Positions 42,753-52,547 of a stretch of 64,000 nucleotides of DNA are shown here, piece by piece. A program made the translations under genes and the position numbers. The notes beneath the pieces were generated by a model, which was not told the origin of the DNA, did no database searches, and worked only from the letters and a program-made list of their open reading frames with translations. Within the stretch, counting starts at the first letter, position 1. Each line of letters starts with the position of its first letter. Origin of the DNA: Veillonella rogosae JCM 15642 (GTDB lineage Bacteria > Bacillota > Negativicutes > Veillonellales > Veillonellaceae); assembly GCF_002959775.1 (NCBI RefSeq), contig NZ_PPCX01000011.1, positions 1 through 64,000 on the forward strand, written 5' to 3'.

Positions 42753-44501
42753 CTATCGAGCATTGGCAATGCCTGCAAACACCTTACCGCGTTCGCCATC
42801 GATAGTTACCTCTTGACCTTCAAGAAGTACGTCATGAGCATTTTTAGCACCTAAAATTACAGGAATACCATAGGTAATGCCAGCAATAGCACTGTCAGAG
42901 GTATAACCGTCTTCAACAGCGATAATGCCACCTGCACGTTTAGCAATAGCCATTAATTCAGGCTCCATTGTACCCACCACAAGGATGTCGCCGTCTTTGA
43001 AGCTTTCATAATTACCCTTATGATTAGCAGCAATGAATATAGTGCCTGTAACGGATTTACGCAAAATACCATTACCAGATAAGAGTACTTGGCCTGCAAT
43101 ATGAACGCGAATCATATTTGTAGTACCTGTAGCACCAGATGGTACGCCAGCCGTTACCACAACTAAGTCACCAGACTCAATGGCACCTGTGCCAAGAGCA
43201 CCTGTAATCGCTTGTTTAACCATTTCATCAGAATTAACGATTTCATGACCTTTAATAGCCTCTACACCCCAGCATAATTGCATGCGGCGAATTGTTTCGT
43301 CATGCGGTGTTACAGCAATAATTTTGCAAGCCGGACGATGTCGAGCTGTGCTAATTGCAGTATGACCAGATTCAGTACATGTCAAAATAGCAGCAGCTCC
43401 AAGGTTTTGAGCGATACGTACGCTTGCTAAACATACAGCACTGGTAGTCGTCATATCCACATCTTGACGAGCACGACTTTTACTATCGTAAATAGCCGCT
43501 TGTTCTGTTACCTCAGCAATGCGTGTCATAGTCGTAACCGCCTCTACTGGGTAAGCGCCATTTGCGGTTTCACCAGACAGCATAATTGCATCCGTACCAT
43601 CTAAGATGGCATTGGCTACGTCACTTGCTTCCGCCCGTGTAGGACGTGGATTTTGAATCATGGACTCCAGCATTTGGGTTGCCGTAATAACTGGTTTACC
43701 CAAGTCATTACATTTTTCAATCATCATTTTTTGAAGTACTGGTACCTCTTCGGCCGGGATTTCTACACCGAGGTCACCGCGAGCAACCATAAGACCGTCC
43801 GCTACTTCCAAAATTTCATCGATGTTTTTAACGCCTTCAGCATTTTCAATTTTTGCGATAATCTTGATATCTTTTTTCTCAGACTCAAGGATACGGCGGA
43901 TAGCCACCACATCTTTGCCGCGTTGCATGAAGGATGCGGCCACAAAGTCTACACCCTGTTGACAGCCAAAGCGTAAATCTGCTTCGTCCTGTTCAGATAC
44001 TGGAGGCAAGCTAAGCGCTACACCTGGCACAGCCACCCGTTTACGGTTACCGATTTCACCACTGTTTTGAACGGTAGTAATGATGTTATTCCCTTCGATG
44101 GCATCGATGTTAAGTGTTACAAGACCATCAGCCAAGAGGATTTTATCCCCAACGGACACATCGCCTACAAGACCTTTGTGGTTCACAGAGCTCATCTCTT
44201 TTGTACCTTCCACTTCATCGGTAGTCAATGTAAACTTTTGACCTTCTTCAAGGAATACTTTGCCCTCTTTAAATAGGCCAAGTCGAACCTCAGGACCTTT
44301 CGTATCGAGCAATAGCGCGATTGGTTTATTAACAATCATCGCCGCATCGCGCACCATTTGCATGCGTTCCGCTTGCTCTTCGTGAGATCCGTGAGAGAAA
44401 TTGAAACGAGCCACGTTCATGCCTGCTCGCATCATATCTTCCAAGATACCGAATTTATCTGTTCCTGGACCTACAGTACATACGATTTTTGTACGTTTCA
44501 T
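42753..44501 (-). CDS. pyk: Pyruvate kinase with extra C-terminal domain
   Basis: The enzyme transfers phosphate from phosphoenolpyruvate to ADP. The protein is 582 residues from the ATG at 44501, which has GGAGGAAAG directly upstream; the in-frame start at 44588 lacks a site. Core motifs include TKIVCTVGPGTD, NFSHGSHEE, IIAKIENAEGVKNIDEIL, MVARGDLGVEIP and TATQMLESMIQNPRPTRAE. The last 100 or so residues form a PEP-utiliser-like domain, as in Bacillus-type enzymes, with TSDSAIAG where catalytic domains have TSHAA. dnaE lies 92 bp upstream. Confidence 0.95.
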   Translation of the reverse strand: MKRTKIVCTVGPGTDKFGILEDMMRAGMNVARFNFSHGSHEEQAERMQMVRDAAMIVNKPIALLLDTKGPEVRLGLFKEGKVFLEEGQKFTLTTDEVEGTKEMSSVNHKGLVGDVSVGDKILLADGLVTLNIDAIEGNNIITTVQNSGEIGNRKRVAVPGVALSLPPVSEQDEADLRFGCQQGVDFVAASFMQRGKDVVAIRRILESEKKDIKIIAKIENAEGVKNIDEILEVADGLMVARGDLGVEIPAEEVPVLQKMMIEKCNDLGKPVITATQMLESMIQNPRPTRAEASDVANAILDGTDAIMLSGETANGAYPVEAVTTMTRIAEVTEQAAIYDSKSRARQDVDMTTTSAVCLASVRIAQNLGAAAILTCTESGHTAISTARHRPACKIIAVTPHDETIRRMQLCWGVEAIKGHEIVNSDEMVKQAITGALGTGAIESGDLVVVTAGVPSGATGTTNMIRVHIAGQVLLSGNGILRKSVTGTIFIAANHKGNYESFKDGDILVVGTMEPELMAIAKRAGGIIAVEDGYTSDSAIAGITYGIPVILGAKNAHDVLLEGQEVTIDGERGKVFAGIANAR

Positions 44502-44593
44502 CTTTCCTCCTATGAAAGCAATTTCTATATCGAATCTTTCATTTCTTATTATATAAATGTTTGTGAAAGCTATCTGTGTTCCACGCACATATG

Positions 44594-47500
44594 TTATTGC
44601 ACCTCTACGGAGCCATCACCTAATATAGCTTCAATAGCCTTGATGGATTCATCGCTAGGGTCAAAGCACATGTTCGGTGGCAAGTTAATGCGCTTCCGTT
44701 GACGGTGCAAATATAGTGATGTTGGCACAGAACCTGCGGTGTTCGTTAACAGCCGTTTTAAGGCTTCACTATTTTCTGGCGTGTCATATTGACTATAAAT
44801 ATGGATGGCCACATGTTTTGCCTGACTATAGTTTACCTTTAATGGCATAATGCGGTCTGCAATAATTTGCACACCCTTTTCATCCGCATCAACGCGGCCT
44901 TTTACCTTAACGATCATATCAACAGCAAGGAACTGTTGACTTTGACTAAAGACCTTAGGGAACGCCACCACATTGGCTGCACCAGAATAATCTTCGATAC
45001 GAAGAATGGACATAACCTCGTTCCGCCTTGTCATGCGGTCCGTCTTATTTTCAATCAAACCGCCAAAGGTTATGGTTTGACCATCATATTGCTCTGGATT
45101 TTCTACGAGAGCCCCCAGTTCAAATAGGCCCTCTAGCTCCTTCGCATAGCCTTGCAAGGGATGGCCTGTGATATAAAAGCCTGTGTATTCCTTTTCATCC
45201 TTTAATTTATCGTCTTCCGATAAATCCTCCACATTCGGTACAGGGATGAAATCAACGGACTCCTCTATATCGCCAAAGAGACTCATGGTGCCCATAGCGG
45301 CATCCTTTTGCTCTTTAGCACCTACGGCTTGAGCGCTTTCATACATGTGCAATAATTGGTTTCTATTTTCCTTGAAACCATCCATGGCACCGCATCGAAT
45401 GAGACTTTCAAGAAGTCGTTTATTAACAACCTTGTTGTCCACGCGTTTACAGAAATCTACTATATCCGTATAGAGGCCGTGCTCATTGCGCTCGCGAATC
45501 AAGCGATCAATGGCATTATCCCCTACGTTCTTGATGCCCCCAAGTCCGAAGCGAATGGCATCACCTTGTACAGCGAAGCTTCGTTCAGAATAGTTAATAT
45601 CTGGGCCGAGCACCTTAACATTATGCTTCTTGCAGGCATTGATGTAGTACGTCAATTTCTGCATGTTTTGCATGAAGCTAGTCATGGTAGCAGCCATAAA
45701 TTCAGGGAAATAGTGGGCTTTCAAATACGTCGTTTGGTACGCAATGTATGCATAGGCCGCACTATGTGATTTATTAAAGCCATAGCCGGCGAAGTATACG
45801 AGCAAGTCAAATACTTCATTTGCAATGGACTCTTCTATACCATTATTTATGGAACCTTGAATAAAGGACTCGCGCTGCGCCTTTAGAACAGATTCCTTTT
45901 TCTTACCCATGGCGCGGCGCATCAAGTCCGCTTGACCAAGGGAGAATCCGCCCATGGCGGATGCAATTTGCATAACCTGTTCTTGGTACAAGATTACCCC
46001 AAAGGTATCTTTTAGTATTGGTTCCAAGATAGGATGTAAATAGGTAACCTCTTTTTTACCGTGACGGCGGTCGATGAAGTCCGCCACCATGCCAGAGCCC
46101 AGTGGGCCTGGACGGTACAAAGCTACCAATGGAATTAAGTCTTCAAAATGTTCAGGTTTAAGGTCCATAACGAGTTTGGTGATACCTTCCGATTCGAGCT
46201 GGAATACACCAGACGTATCGCCCTTAGTGAGGATATCACAAGCCGCTTTATCATCGAGCGGTATTGCATCTAAATCGAGGTCAATACCACGGTTCGCCTT
46301 GATGAGCTTTAAGGCATCCCCCATAACCGTTAAGGTACGGAGGCCCAAGAAGTCCATCTTTAAGAGGCCTAATTCCTCGATGTTATCCTTATCGTACTGA
46401 GTGACAAAGCCTTCATCGTTGGCATTTTGTACTGGTACGTGGTCATCTAGAGGGTCCGCAGAAATTACGACGCCCGCCGCATGGGTGGACGAATTTCGCG
46501 CTATCCCTTCTAGTTTTTTACCAAAATCAAATAACTCTTTAACATTTGGATCAGCTTCGTATAAAGCCTTTAACTCTTTGCCTTGTAGAGCCTTATCTAA
46601 GGTAATCCCCAGTTCGTTGGGTATCATCTTCGCAATGCGGTTCACTTCCGCCAGTGGTAAGTCTAGCACGCGTCCTACGTCACGAATTACGGCACGCGCT
46701 GCCTCAGTACCAAAGGTAATAATCTGAGATACACGCTCCTGTCCGTATTTTCGCGTTACATATTCGATAGCTTGACCACGCTTTTCATAACAGAAGTCAA
46801 TATCGATATCGGGCATGCTTACCCGCTCTGGATTTAAGAAACGTTCAAAGAGCAAATCGTATTTTAATGGATCAAGGCCTGTAATGCCAAGTAGATAGGC
46901 AACTACAGAACCGGCCGCAGAACCACGACCAGGACCTACTAAGATATCGTGCTCACGGGCATAGCGTACATAGTCCCATACGATGAGGAAGTAATCCTCA
47001 AAGCCCATTGTGCCAATAACATCGAGCTCGTAGTCGAGACGTTTTTGTAACTCTTCAAAGGTCTCACCATAGAGACGTGGAATTTCTCGTTCACAAACCT
47101 TACGCAAATAAGTCTTAGACGTTTCCCCTTCTGGCACATCAAAGTGCGGCAAGTGATGTTCGTCGAAATTAAACTCTACATTACAACGATCTGCAATTTT
47201 TAAGGTATTTTCCATAGCTCCAGGAATATGTGAGAACAACTGCGCCATCTCATCCCCAGATTTTAGATAGAACTCATCATTTGGGAACTTTAAGCGGTCT
47301 ACCTCAGCACGGCGACGGCCTGTAGAAATACATACCTTAATATCTTGCGCGTCCGCATCCTCTTTTAAGACATAGTGGAAGTCATTAGACGCTACGATGC
47401 CAAGACCGTATTCCTTGCTGAGCTTAATGAGCTCCTCTTGAGCCTTTGCCTCCTCTGGTAAGCCATGATTTTGGATTTCTAAGAAGAAATTATCCTTGCC

Positions 47501-48001
47501 GTACGTCTCGATATACCATTCGATGGAACGCTTAGCGCCTTCCATATTATCTTGCAAGATATATTGAGGGATCTCACCTTGAATACACGCACTGAGAGCA
47601 ATTATGCCTTTGCTGTATTGACGCAATAAATCGCGGTCTGCACGGGGTCGATATAACAGGCCTTCCGTAGATGCTTTAGACACGATTTTAACGAGATTAC
47701 GATACCCTTCCATGGTCTCCGCTAACAAGATAAGATGTTTTAATCGTTCACGGCTACGACCTTCGGGACGATCGAATCGGCTATTTTCCGTTACATATAC
47801 TTCACAACCGATGATCGGCTTAACGCCTTGGGCCATACATTCTTTGTAGAAATAAATGGCTGCGTACATATTGCCGTGATCTGTAATGGCAAGGGCCGGC
47901 TGATTTAACTCCTTCGCACGACGCACCATGTCAGGCAAGCGACTGATGCCGTCCAGCAAACTAAACTCTGTATGACTATGTAAATGTACAAATGGCTGCA
48001 T
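44594..48001 (-). CDS. dnaE: DNA polymerase III alpha subunit
   Basis: This is the catalytic subunit of the replicative polymerase. The 1135-residue protein has an N-terminal PHP domain (HSHTEFSLLDG, ITDHGNMYAAI), the polymerase active site with PDIDIDFCYEKRG near residue 395 and GPGRGSAAGSVVAYLLGI before it, helix-hairpin-helix elements, and a C-terminal OB fold (TITFGGLIENKTDRMTRRNE). The length and single PHP domain fit DnaE rather than PolC. AAAGGAGG precedes the ATG. The YgjP-like gene lies 12 bp upstream. Confidence 0.96.
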   Translation of the reverse strand: MQPFVHLHSHTEFSLLDGISRLPDMVRRAKELNQPALAITDHGNMYAAIYFYKECMAQGVKPIIGCEVYVTENSRFDRPEGRSRERLKHLILLAETMEGYRNLVKIVSKASTEGLLYRPRADRDLLRQYSKGIIALSACIQGEIPQYILQDNMEGAKRSIEWYIETYGKDNFFLEIQNHGLPEEAKAQEELIKLSKEYGLGIVASNDFHYVLKEDADAQDIKVCISTGRRRAEVDRLKFPNDEFYLKSGDEMAQLFSHIPGAMENTLKIADRCNVEFNFDEHHLPHFDVPEGETSKTYLRKVCEREIPRLYGETFEELQKRLDYELDVIGTMGFEDYFLIVWDYVRYAREHDILVGPGRGSAAGSVVAYLLGITGLDPLKYDLLFERFLNPERVSMPDIDIDFCYEKRGQAIEYVTRKYGQERVSQIITFGTEAARAVIRDVGRVLDLPLAEVNRIAKMIPNELGITLDKALQGKELKALYEADPNVKELFDFGKKLEGIARNSSTHAAGVVISADPLDDHVPVQNANDEGFVTQYDKDNIEELGLLKMDFLGLRTLTVMGDALKLIKANRGIDLDLDAIPLDDKAACDILTKGDTSGVFQLESEGITKLVMDLKPEHFEDLIPLVALYRPGPLGSGMVADFIDRRHGKKEVTYLHPILEPILKDTFGVILYQEQVMQIASAMGGFSLGQADLMRRAMGKKKESVLKAQRESFIQGSINNGIEESIANEVFDLLVYFAGYGFNKSHSAAYAYIAYQTTYLKAHYFPEFMAATMTSFMQNMQKLTYYINACKKHNVKVLGPDINYSERSFAVQGDAIRFGLGGIKNVGDNAIDRLIRERNEHGLYTDIVDFCKRVDNKVVNKRLLESLIRCGAMDGFKENRNQLLHMYESAQAVGAKEQKDAAMGTMSLFGDIEESVDFIPVPNVEDLSEDDKLKDEKEYTGFYITGHPLQGYAKELEGLFELGALVENPEQYDGQTITFGGLIENKTDRMTRRNEVMSILRIEDYSGAANVVAFPKVFSQSQQFLAVDMIVKVKGRVDADEKGVQIIADRIMPLKVNYSQAKHVAIHIYSQYDTPENSEALKRLLTNTAGSVPTSLYLHRQRKRINLPPNMCFDPSDESIKAIEAILGDGSVEVQ

Positions 48002-48013
48002 GGTACACCTCCT

Positions 48014-48757
48014 TTAAGGGCGATGAGCAAAATACACGTTCAATGACTTCTTACGAGCCTTCCAATCTGGCAAAAACTGTGCTACTAGATTGTGAAAGTT
48101 CTTGGAATGGTCTAAATATTTAAAATGAGCAAACTCATGAATCATAACGTACTCAATATACGCCTGTGGCCCCTCTAATAAGCGAGTGTTCATCTTGATG
48201 AGCTGCTTTGCTGGCGTGCAAGAACCCCAACGGCTCTTCATACGCTGCTGTTTTATGGTTGGCATAGGCACATCGATACCTTGCTTGTGGTAGCGTTGAT
48301 ATACAACCTTCGCCCAATGGACAAAGACCTTCTCCCCTAAATTACGCCAATAACTTTGCATTAATTTATGCTTTGCTTCATAGGTCGTACCACGAGGCAC
48401 TACCATGGTAAGGATGGCTTTTCCGTCAAAGCCAATGTGAGGCTTTCCATCCTGCTCAACTAGGCGCAACGTAACGGGAATGCCGAGGATTGATAAGCTT
48501 TCACCATTCACATACTGCAACGTATCGACGCGCTTGGCATTCAATGCATCAATCTTGTAACGAGCCCGCTCAATGAAGGGCATATTCTCGATGACAAACT
48601 TGTCCACCCTATAATCCGGCACATAGGCATTCGCCGACACATGGATCACACCATCCTTTGTAATGCGCATATTCATGTTCTTCACACGCTTGATGGTTAA
48701 CTCATATTCAATTCTGTCACCATTATAGGTAATAGACCTAGTTGTTGAAGTATTCAT
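48014..48757 (-). CDS. YgjP-like metal-dependent hydrolase (M48-type)
   Basis: This protein is 247 residues from the preferred ATG at 48757; an ATG at 48781 is also possible, and neither has a strong RBS. The zinc motif HEFAHFKYLDHSKNF (HExxH with a downstream histidine, near residue 205) and KSRWGSCTPAKQL are the hallmarks of the DUF45/YgjP family. Members are often found near restriction systems, but here the partner is dnaE. The substrate is unknown. Confidence 0.85.
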   Translation of the reverse strand: MNTSTTRSITYNGDRIEYELTIKRVKNMNMRITKDGVIHVSANAYVPDYRVDKFVIENMPFIERARYKIDALNAKRVDTLQYVNGESLSILGIPVTLRLVEQDGKPHIGFDGKAILTMVVPRGTTYEAKHKLMQSYWRNLGEKVFVHWAKVVYQRYHKQGIDVPMPTIKQQRMKSRWGSCTPAKQLIKMNTRLLEGPQAYIEYVMIHEFAHFKYLDHSKNFHNLVAQFLPDWKARKKSLNVYFAHRP

Positions 48758-48866
48758 ACCTTTTATTTTATCATAAAACACTTATAAAAACGTAGAAATC
48801 TGGTGATTTTAATAGAATTGCTTAGATTCTAAGTAATAATGATTTTTTACTATTTTATAATATAAA

Positions 48867-48909
48867 AATGACACCTATACCAAACCTAATAGAAGGTATA
48901 GGTGTCATT
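48867..48909. terminator. Terminator of the AT-rich island's last gene
   Basis: A 15-bp perfect stem (AATGACACCTATACC / GGTATAGGTGTCATT) with a 13-nt loop lies 11 nt after the stop at 48920 and is followed by TTTT on the minus strand. Confidence 0.9.
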
Positions 48910-48919
48910 AAATCTAAAC

Positions 48920-49810
48920 TCACTCTAGATAGTTTTCCAACCCTAGTTTATGTTGTTGTTTTAAACTCATACTTTTTCTTGCAGTAACTAACTCAACAAA
49001 TAATTCTTCTATAATTTCCTTATCATCTTTACTAAATTGACTATAATGCTCTAAGACTATAATTTTATCGTTAAACTGATGATCATGATTGCGTTCTTCG
49101 ATTAATTCAGATTCTTCATATGTTTTAAAATCGCCTGTATTATTCTCACTATTTTCATTAATAAAATTATATAGCAATAACTTATCTGAATAATATTTCC
49201 AAACTGTACCCGTTTCTAAATCTATCTTAGTAATACTACCAAAATCAATATTATAGAATATATTTTTTGAAATTTTATACTTATCAATTTTCGATAATTT
49301 AGATCCTGTAGCTAAATTATAAATTCCCCGTGTTTCACTAGAGAAAAAGAATGGAAATCTAATTATGTTGCCCTCCTCTATAGGAATTCTTTCTTTAAAG
49401 TCTGCATAAAATTTGCCTTCCCAAACTTTCTGCTCCGAATCAGAAAACCTACTAAACTCAGGATATACATTAGTAATATCATTTGGTCTGATATCATTAT
49501 GAGGCTTTTTACGTAATACAAATACATGATTGTTATTCAATTCATTATATACGCCAATACCACTTGTAGTTATATAATATATTTTTCCTCTTACCTCATC
49601 GAAACCAAGAACATCCGAGGCAATTATATTAGTCGGTTCTTTGTAATATATCATGCCATTCATACCAACTATCGGTCCCGAATACTTAATGAATGGGTGC
49701 ATAAAATATGTAGTAAAAAAAAGCCAACCAAAAAAAACTATACCTTCTAATATTAGAAAAATAAGTACACCTCGTTCAAGCCTTTTCTTTAGTTTTTTTT
49801 CTATCTTCAT
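48920..49810 (-). CDS. Single-anchor membrane protein, unknown function (island gene 1)
   Basis: This 296-residue protein has a strongly basic start (KKLKKRLERG) and one hydrophobic helix (about residues 15-36: VLIFLILEGIVFFGWLFFTTYF), then a soluble part predicted to lie outside the membrane. I recognise no domain. Short strand-like motifs such as KIDLETGTVWKYYSD recall DKETNNMQVYF in the next protein, which may be distant kinship. Base composition is clearly more AT-rich than the flanking dnaE and hem genes. The RBS is weak (GGATGGG). Confidence 0.7.
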   Translation of the reverse strand: MKIEKKLKKRLERGVLIFLILEGIVFFGWLFFTTYFMHPFIKYSGPIVGMNGMIYYKEPTNIIASDVLGFDEVRGKIYYITTSGIGVYNELNNNHVFVLRKKPHNDIRPNDITNVYPEFSRFSDSEQKVWEGKFYADFKERIPIEEGNIIRFPFFFSSETRGIYNLATGSKLSKIDKYKISKNIFYNIDFGSITKIDLETGTVWKYYSDKLLLYNFINENSENNTGDFKTYEESELIEERNHDHQFNDKIIVLEHYSQFSKDDKEIIEELFVELVTARKSMSLKQQHKLGLENYLE

Positions 49811-49885
49811 AAAAACCCATCCAATCAGCTTGTTAAAATACTAATCATTACTCCACAATATTATAAAAATAAAAATAGCGTATTT

Positions 49886-50638
49886 CTAATTTTTACTAAC
49901 ATAGTTATCTCGTAATTGTAATAAGATAGTTCGTTCTTCTTCGCCAATTTCATAAAGACTATTTAATAACATTAGACGATCTCCATAGTTATATTTCAAC
50001 ATAGCAATTAAAGAGTCTCTAACCTTTTTACCAGCAATACTTTCATCAAAGTATACTTGCATATTATTTGTTTCTTTATCGATGATAATAAAACCACTCA
50101 CATTAAATATTAGGATTTTCTTAGGAGTATCTTTTATTCCTCTTACATCATTAGTAATTATTAAATGTTTATCTAAATCAAGTAATGTTGCTTCATAGCC
50201 TGAATGATACCACCGTTTATTATAGTATTTAGCACCACGGTCTGGGTTCATTAGCATTTTTTCGAAGTTATCTAAATCCTCATTCGAAAAATCTTCTAGC
50301 TTAGTTTTCTTATTAACAATCATCTTTGATCGTGGATAAGTAATTTTATATGCCCTTGATTCATCACCAGAGATTTCAAATTCTAGGACATCTAACACAT
50401 GATTTTTAATATCGTATCGACCAATCCCATCATAGCCTAAATAATAATAGTAAGGCTCATCAAAATACACTGCTAAAATACGATTAGAAATCGATTCATT
50501 GATTGAAATGTCAACTAACTCATGCGACTCATCCATAATAACTATATTATTTGGTGAACTATCCTGATAATAATACTGATAAATCCCAGTACTAATAATT
50601 ACTAGTCCGAGTAGTATTAAAACACAAACCTTTTTCAT
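49886..50638 (-). CDS. Single-anchor membrane protein, paralogue A (island gene 2)
   Basis: This 250-residue protein has an N-terminal anchor or uncleaved signal (about residues 4-22) and an extracytoplasmic part. The C-terminal 65 or so residues (IIIDKETNNMQVYFDES, then YNYGDRLMLLNSLYEIGEEE) can be aligned by eye with paralogue B (50939-51454). No known domain is recognised. AAAGG precedes the ATG, and the first copy of a 141-bp promoter-bearing repeat lies 58 bp upstream. Confidence 0.72.
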   Translation of the reverse strand: MKKVCVLILLGLVIISTGIYQYYYQDSSPNNIVIMDESHELVDISINESISNRILAVYFDEPYYYYLGYDGIGRYDIKNHVLDVLEFEISGDESRAYKITYPRSKMIVNKKTKLEDFSNEDLDNFEKMLMNPDRGAKYYNKRWYHSGYEATLLDLDKHLIITNDVRGIKDTPKKILIFNVSGFIIIDKETNNMQVYFDESIAGKKVRDSLIAMLKYNYGDRLMLLNSLYEIGEEERTILLQLRDNYVSKN

Positions 50639-50696
50639 AACAATACCTTTAAGCTACTCCTCTAGCCACTTTTATTCATAAATATTTAATCTACTT

Positions 50697-50837
50697 CTAT
50701 ATTTCAATTATATATTAAACCAACTTATATCACCAATGAATATTTTAATATTGTTATCTTTTATTTATTTTTATTTTTAGCCTAAAAAGAATATCAAAGC
50801 TTTAGCACTGTTATTTACACTATAGTAATACAAAAGC
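50697..50837 (-). repeat. Promoter-bearing direct repeat, copy 1
   Basis: This 141-bp segment matches 52670-52812 closely. The first 85 bp are nearly identical and the rest has scattered changes. It contains TTGGTG-18-TATAAT on the minus strand (50707-50736) upstream of paralogue A. Both copies share orientation. Confidence 0.85.
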
Positions 50838-50880
50838 TTTATAAATAAACACTACTACTTAAACTGATCAAAAATATACT

Positions 50881-50927
50881 AAAAGATTCCAAGTCCTAAC
50901 TACATTATTAGAACATGGAATCTAAAA
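50881..50927 (-). terminator. Weak terminator of paralogue B
   Basis: AGATTCCA / TGGAATCT forms an 8-bp stem with a 24-nt loop just after the stop at 50939, followed by TTTT on the minus strand. Confidence 0.5.
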
Positions 50928-50938
50928 TTATACTGCTA

Positions 50939-51454
50939 TTAAAAAGAAATTCTGCTACCTTGTGATTTAAACCTTCCAGGCGTTTCTGACAATTTCTTAT
51001 ATATATCAAATGTTTCAGATGGACCTAAACTTTCAATCGGTTGTAATATCATATTATCACCGTAATACCGTTGTTGTAATCTAGTAAAATTATTTATAGT
51101 TTCAACATCTTCTGGATTTAAATAATATACAATAATTGTATTGCTCTCTTGATTGATAATAACATAGACATCATCATTCATCGCATAAATTTTATCATTA
51201 ATAATATCCATCGAAATACCTTTATTAATGAGATATACACTGTAGGCCTTATCAAAAATTGTATTGTATCTGCTATCAACTACATACCGATACTGTAAAT
51301 CATGATATAACCAACCCCCACCTATAAAGAGAAATAGACCAAAAGTAATTACCAATACCTTTGATAGCTGCAGTAAACTCTTTAAAAAATCTATTATTTT
51401 ATTCATATTTATATAATTGTAATATTTCTCCATAAACTCACTATAATATAACAA
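50939..51454 (-). CDS. Single-anchor membrane protein, paralogue B (island gene 3)
   Basis: This protein has up to 171 residues. The start is uncertain: ATG at 51454, 51433 (GTGAG upstream) and 51406 are all possible. One hydrophobic helix (VLVITFGLFLFIGGGWLYH) precedes an external part. The C-terminus (VIINQESNTIIVYYLNPED, YYGDNMILQPIESLGPSE) lines up with paralogue A, while the N-terminal part is shorter. This suggests duplication with loss of the middle. AT-rich, with no known domain. Confidence 0.65.
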   Translation of the reverse strand: MLYYSEFMEKYYNYINMNKIIDFLKSLLQLSKVLVITFGLFLFIGGGWLYHDLQYRYVVDSRYNTIFDKAYSVYLINKGISMDIINDKIYAMNDDVYVIINQESNTIIVYYLNPEDVETINNFTRLQQRYYGDNMILQPIESLGPSETFDIYKKLSETPGRFKSQGSRISF

Positions 51455-51484
51455 CCTACAAAAGCTTTTATCCCTAATAATGAA

Positions 51485-51916
51485 TTATAAATGCAATATT
51501 TCTAGCCAATTGTTACGTACTAACAGTACAAGATATCCATCCTTCTCTGAATTCTTTGTTACATATACTCTATATGATTCATTTTCATATACATAAAGAG
51601 ACTTAGTTTGTTCAATTAACTTCCAATCCCCACTTATAGGTTTTATTGATTCTATATCTTTATGTAATGAATCTTTCTTTATACTTATTGATACACCTAT
51701 AGATAATAGATTTCTTCTGTTCGGATCATATACATCTCCATCAATTATATAGTGTTCTCGCGGAAAAGCTGCATTTAAAGCTTGTGTCAGTTCTATTCTA
51801 GTCTGCACAACAGCATCATTAAACAAGAACCTATAGCCTAATCCACAAATTAGCCATACAAAAAAACAGCCTATAAATGTGTACCAAACAACAGAATAAA
51901 TTGTTTTAAATTTCAT
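51485..51916 (-). CDS. Small single-anchor membrane protein (island gene 4)
   Basis: This 143-residue protein has one N-terminal hydrophobic segment (about residues 7-30: SVVWYTFIGCFFVWLICGLGY) followed by an external domain. I recognise no family. It ends in DGYLVLLVRNNWLEILHL. AGAGGA precedes the ATG. It is 30 bp from paralogue B and probably cotranscribed with it. Confidence 0.68.
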   Translation of the reverse strand: MKFKTIYSVVWYTFIGCFFVWLICGLGYRFLFNDAVVQTRIELTQALNAAFPREHYIIDGDVYDPNRRNLLSIGVSISIKKDSLHKDIESIKPISGDWKLIEQTKSLYVYENESYRVYVTKNSEKDGYLVLLVRNNWLEILHL

Positions 51917-51975
51917 CGCTAAAAATCCTCTATATTTCCTATATACTGGATTTATCGAACAAAACAGCTAGAGAA

Positions 51976-52464
51976 TTAAAGATATTCCCAGTTACCACTT
52001 TCAATTAAACGCCGATATCTTATAGGAACATTCTCGTAATTATCTATTATCTTTATTCTTCCAATAAAATCATCATATTGTTTTTCATCCATATCAAATT
52101 TAAGATTTACAAATATATAGTGATCTAAATATCCATCATAAATAATATATTTTTGTTGAATATGATCAACTTGACCAATAAAAATTTGATGTTTATAAAT
52201 TGATTTGTATATATGATAATTATCTGATTCTAAGGAGTTTATTAATTTATATGACTTTATACCAGATCCAATTCTAATCATTTGTCTATAATCATACAAT
52301 ACGCCTTCATTATTTAACTGAATTAAATAATCTGGCTTTATACCAACCACACTTCCTAATTCGGCATGAAAAAACCAGGAATTCACTAGAAAATAGATAC
52401 CAATTAAAAACAGTGAAAAAATATTTCCTATTATGCTAATTATTAGCAATCGCTTTTTCCACAT
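51976..52464 (-). CDS. Small single-anchor membrane protein (island gene 5)
   Basis: This 162-residue protein starts with a short basic stretch and one hydrophobic helix (about residues 6-27: LLIISIIGNIFSLFLIGIYF), then an external, tyrosine- and isoleucine-rich domain. No family is recognised. AGAGG precedes the ATG. It is the first complete gene of the island after the decayed gene at 52548-52670, and the second promoter repeat lies 205 bp upstream. Confidence 0.68.
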   Translation of the reverse strand: MWKKRLLIISIIGNIFSLFLIGIYFLVNSWFFHAELGSVVGIKPDYLIQLNNEGVLYDYRQMIRIGSGIKSYKLINSLESDNYHIYKSIYKHQIFIGQVDHIQQKYIIYDGYLDHYIFVNLKFDMDEKQYDDFIGRIKIIDNYENVPIRYRRLIESGNWEYL

Positions 52465-52547
52465 CAGCTAATCAACCTCTACTTTCATTCGGAATTCTAC
52501 ATATATATTAATTATTACGCTATCAGAACTTTGCAGCCAATACTAAA

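Larger units (their letters stand above)
50639..50938 (-). other. Intergenic region with promoter repeat copy 1
   Basis: These 300 bp contain repeat copy 1 (50697-50837), including a candidate promoter (TTGGTG, 18 bp, TATAAT at 50707-50736), and a weak terminator hairpin for paralogue B (50881-50927). No coding remnant was found. Confidence 0.6.

Noticed and set aside
48014-48757. YgjP-like gene as part of a type I restriction system
   Set aside because: This family often sits beside hsd genes, but none are present here; the neighbour is dnaE.
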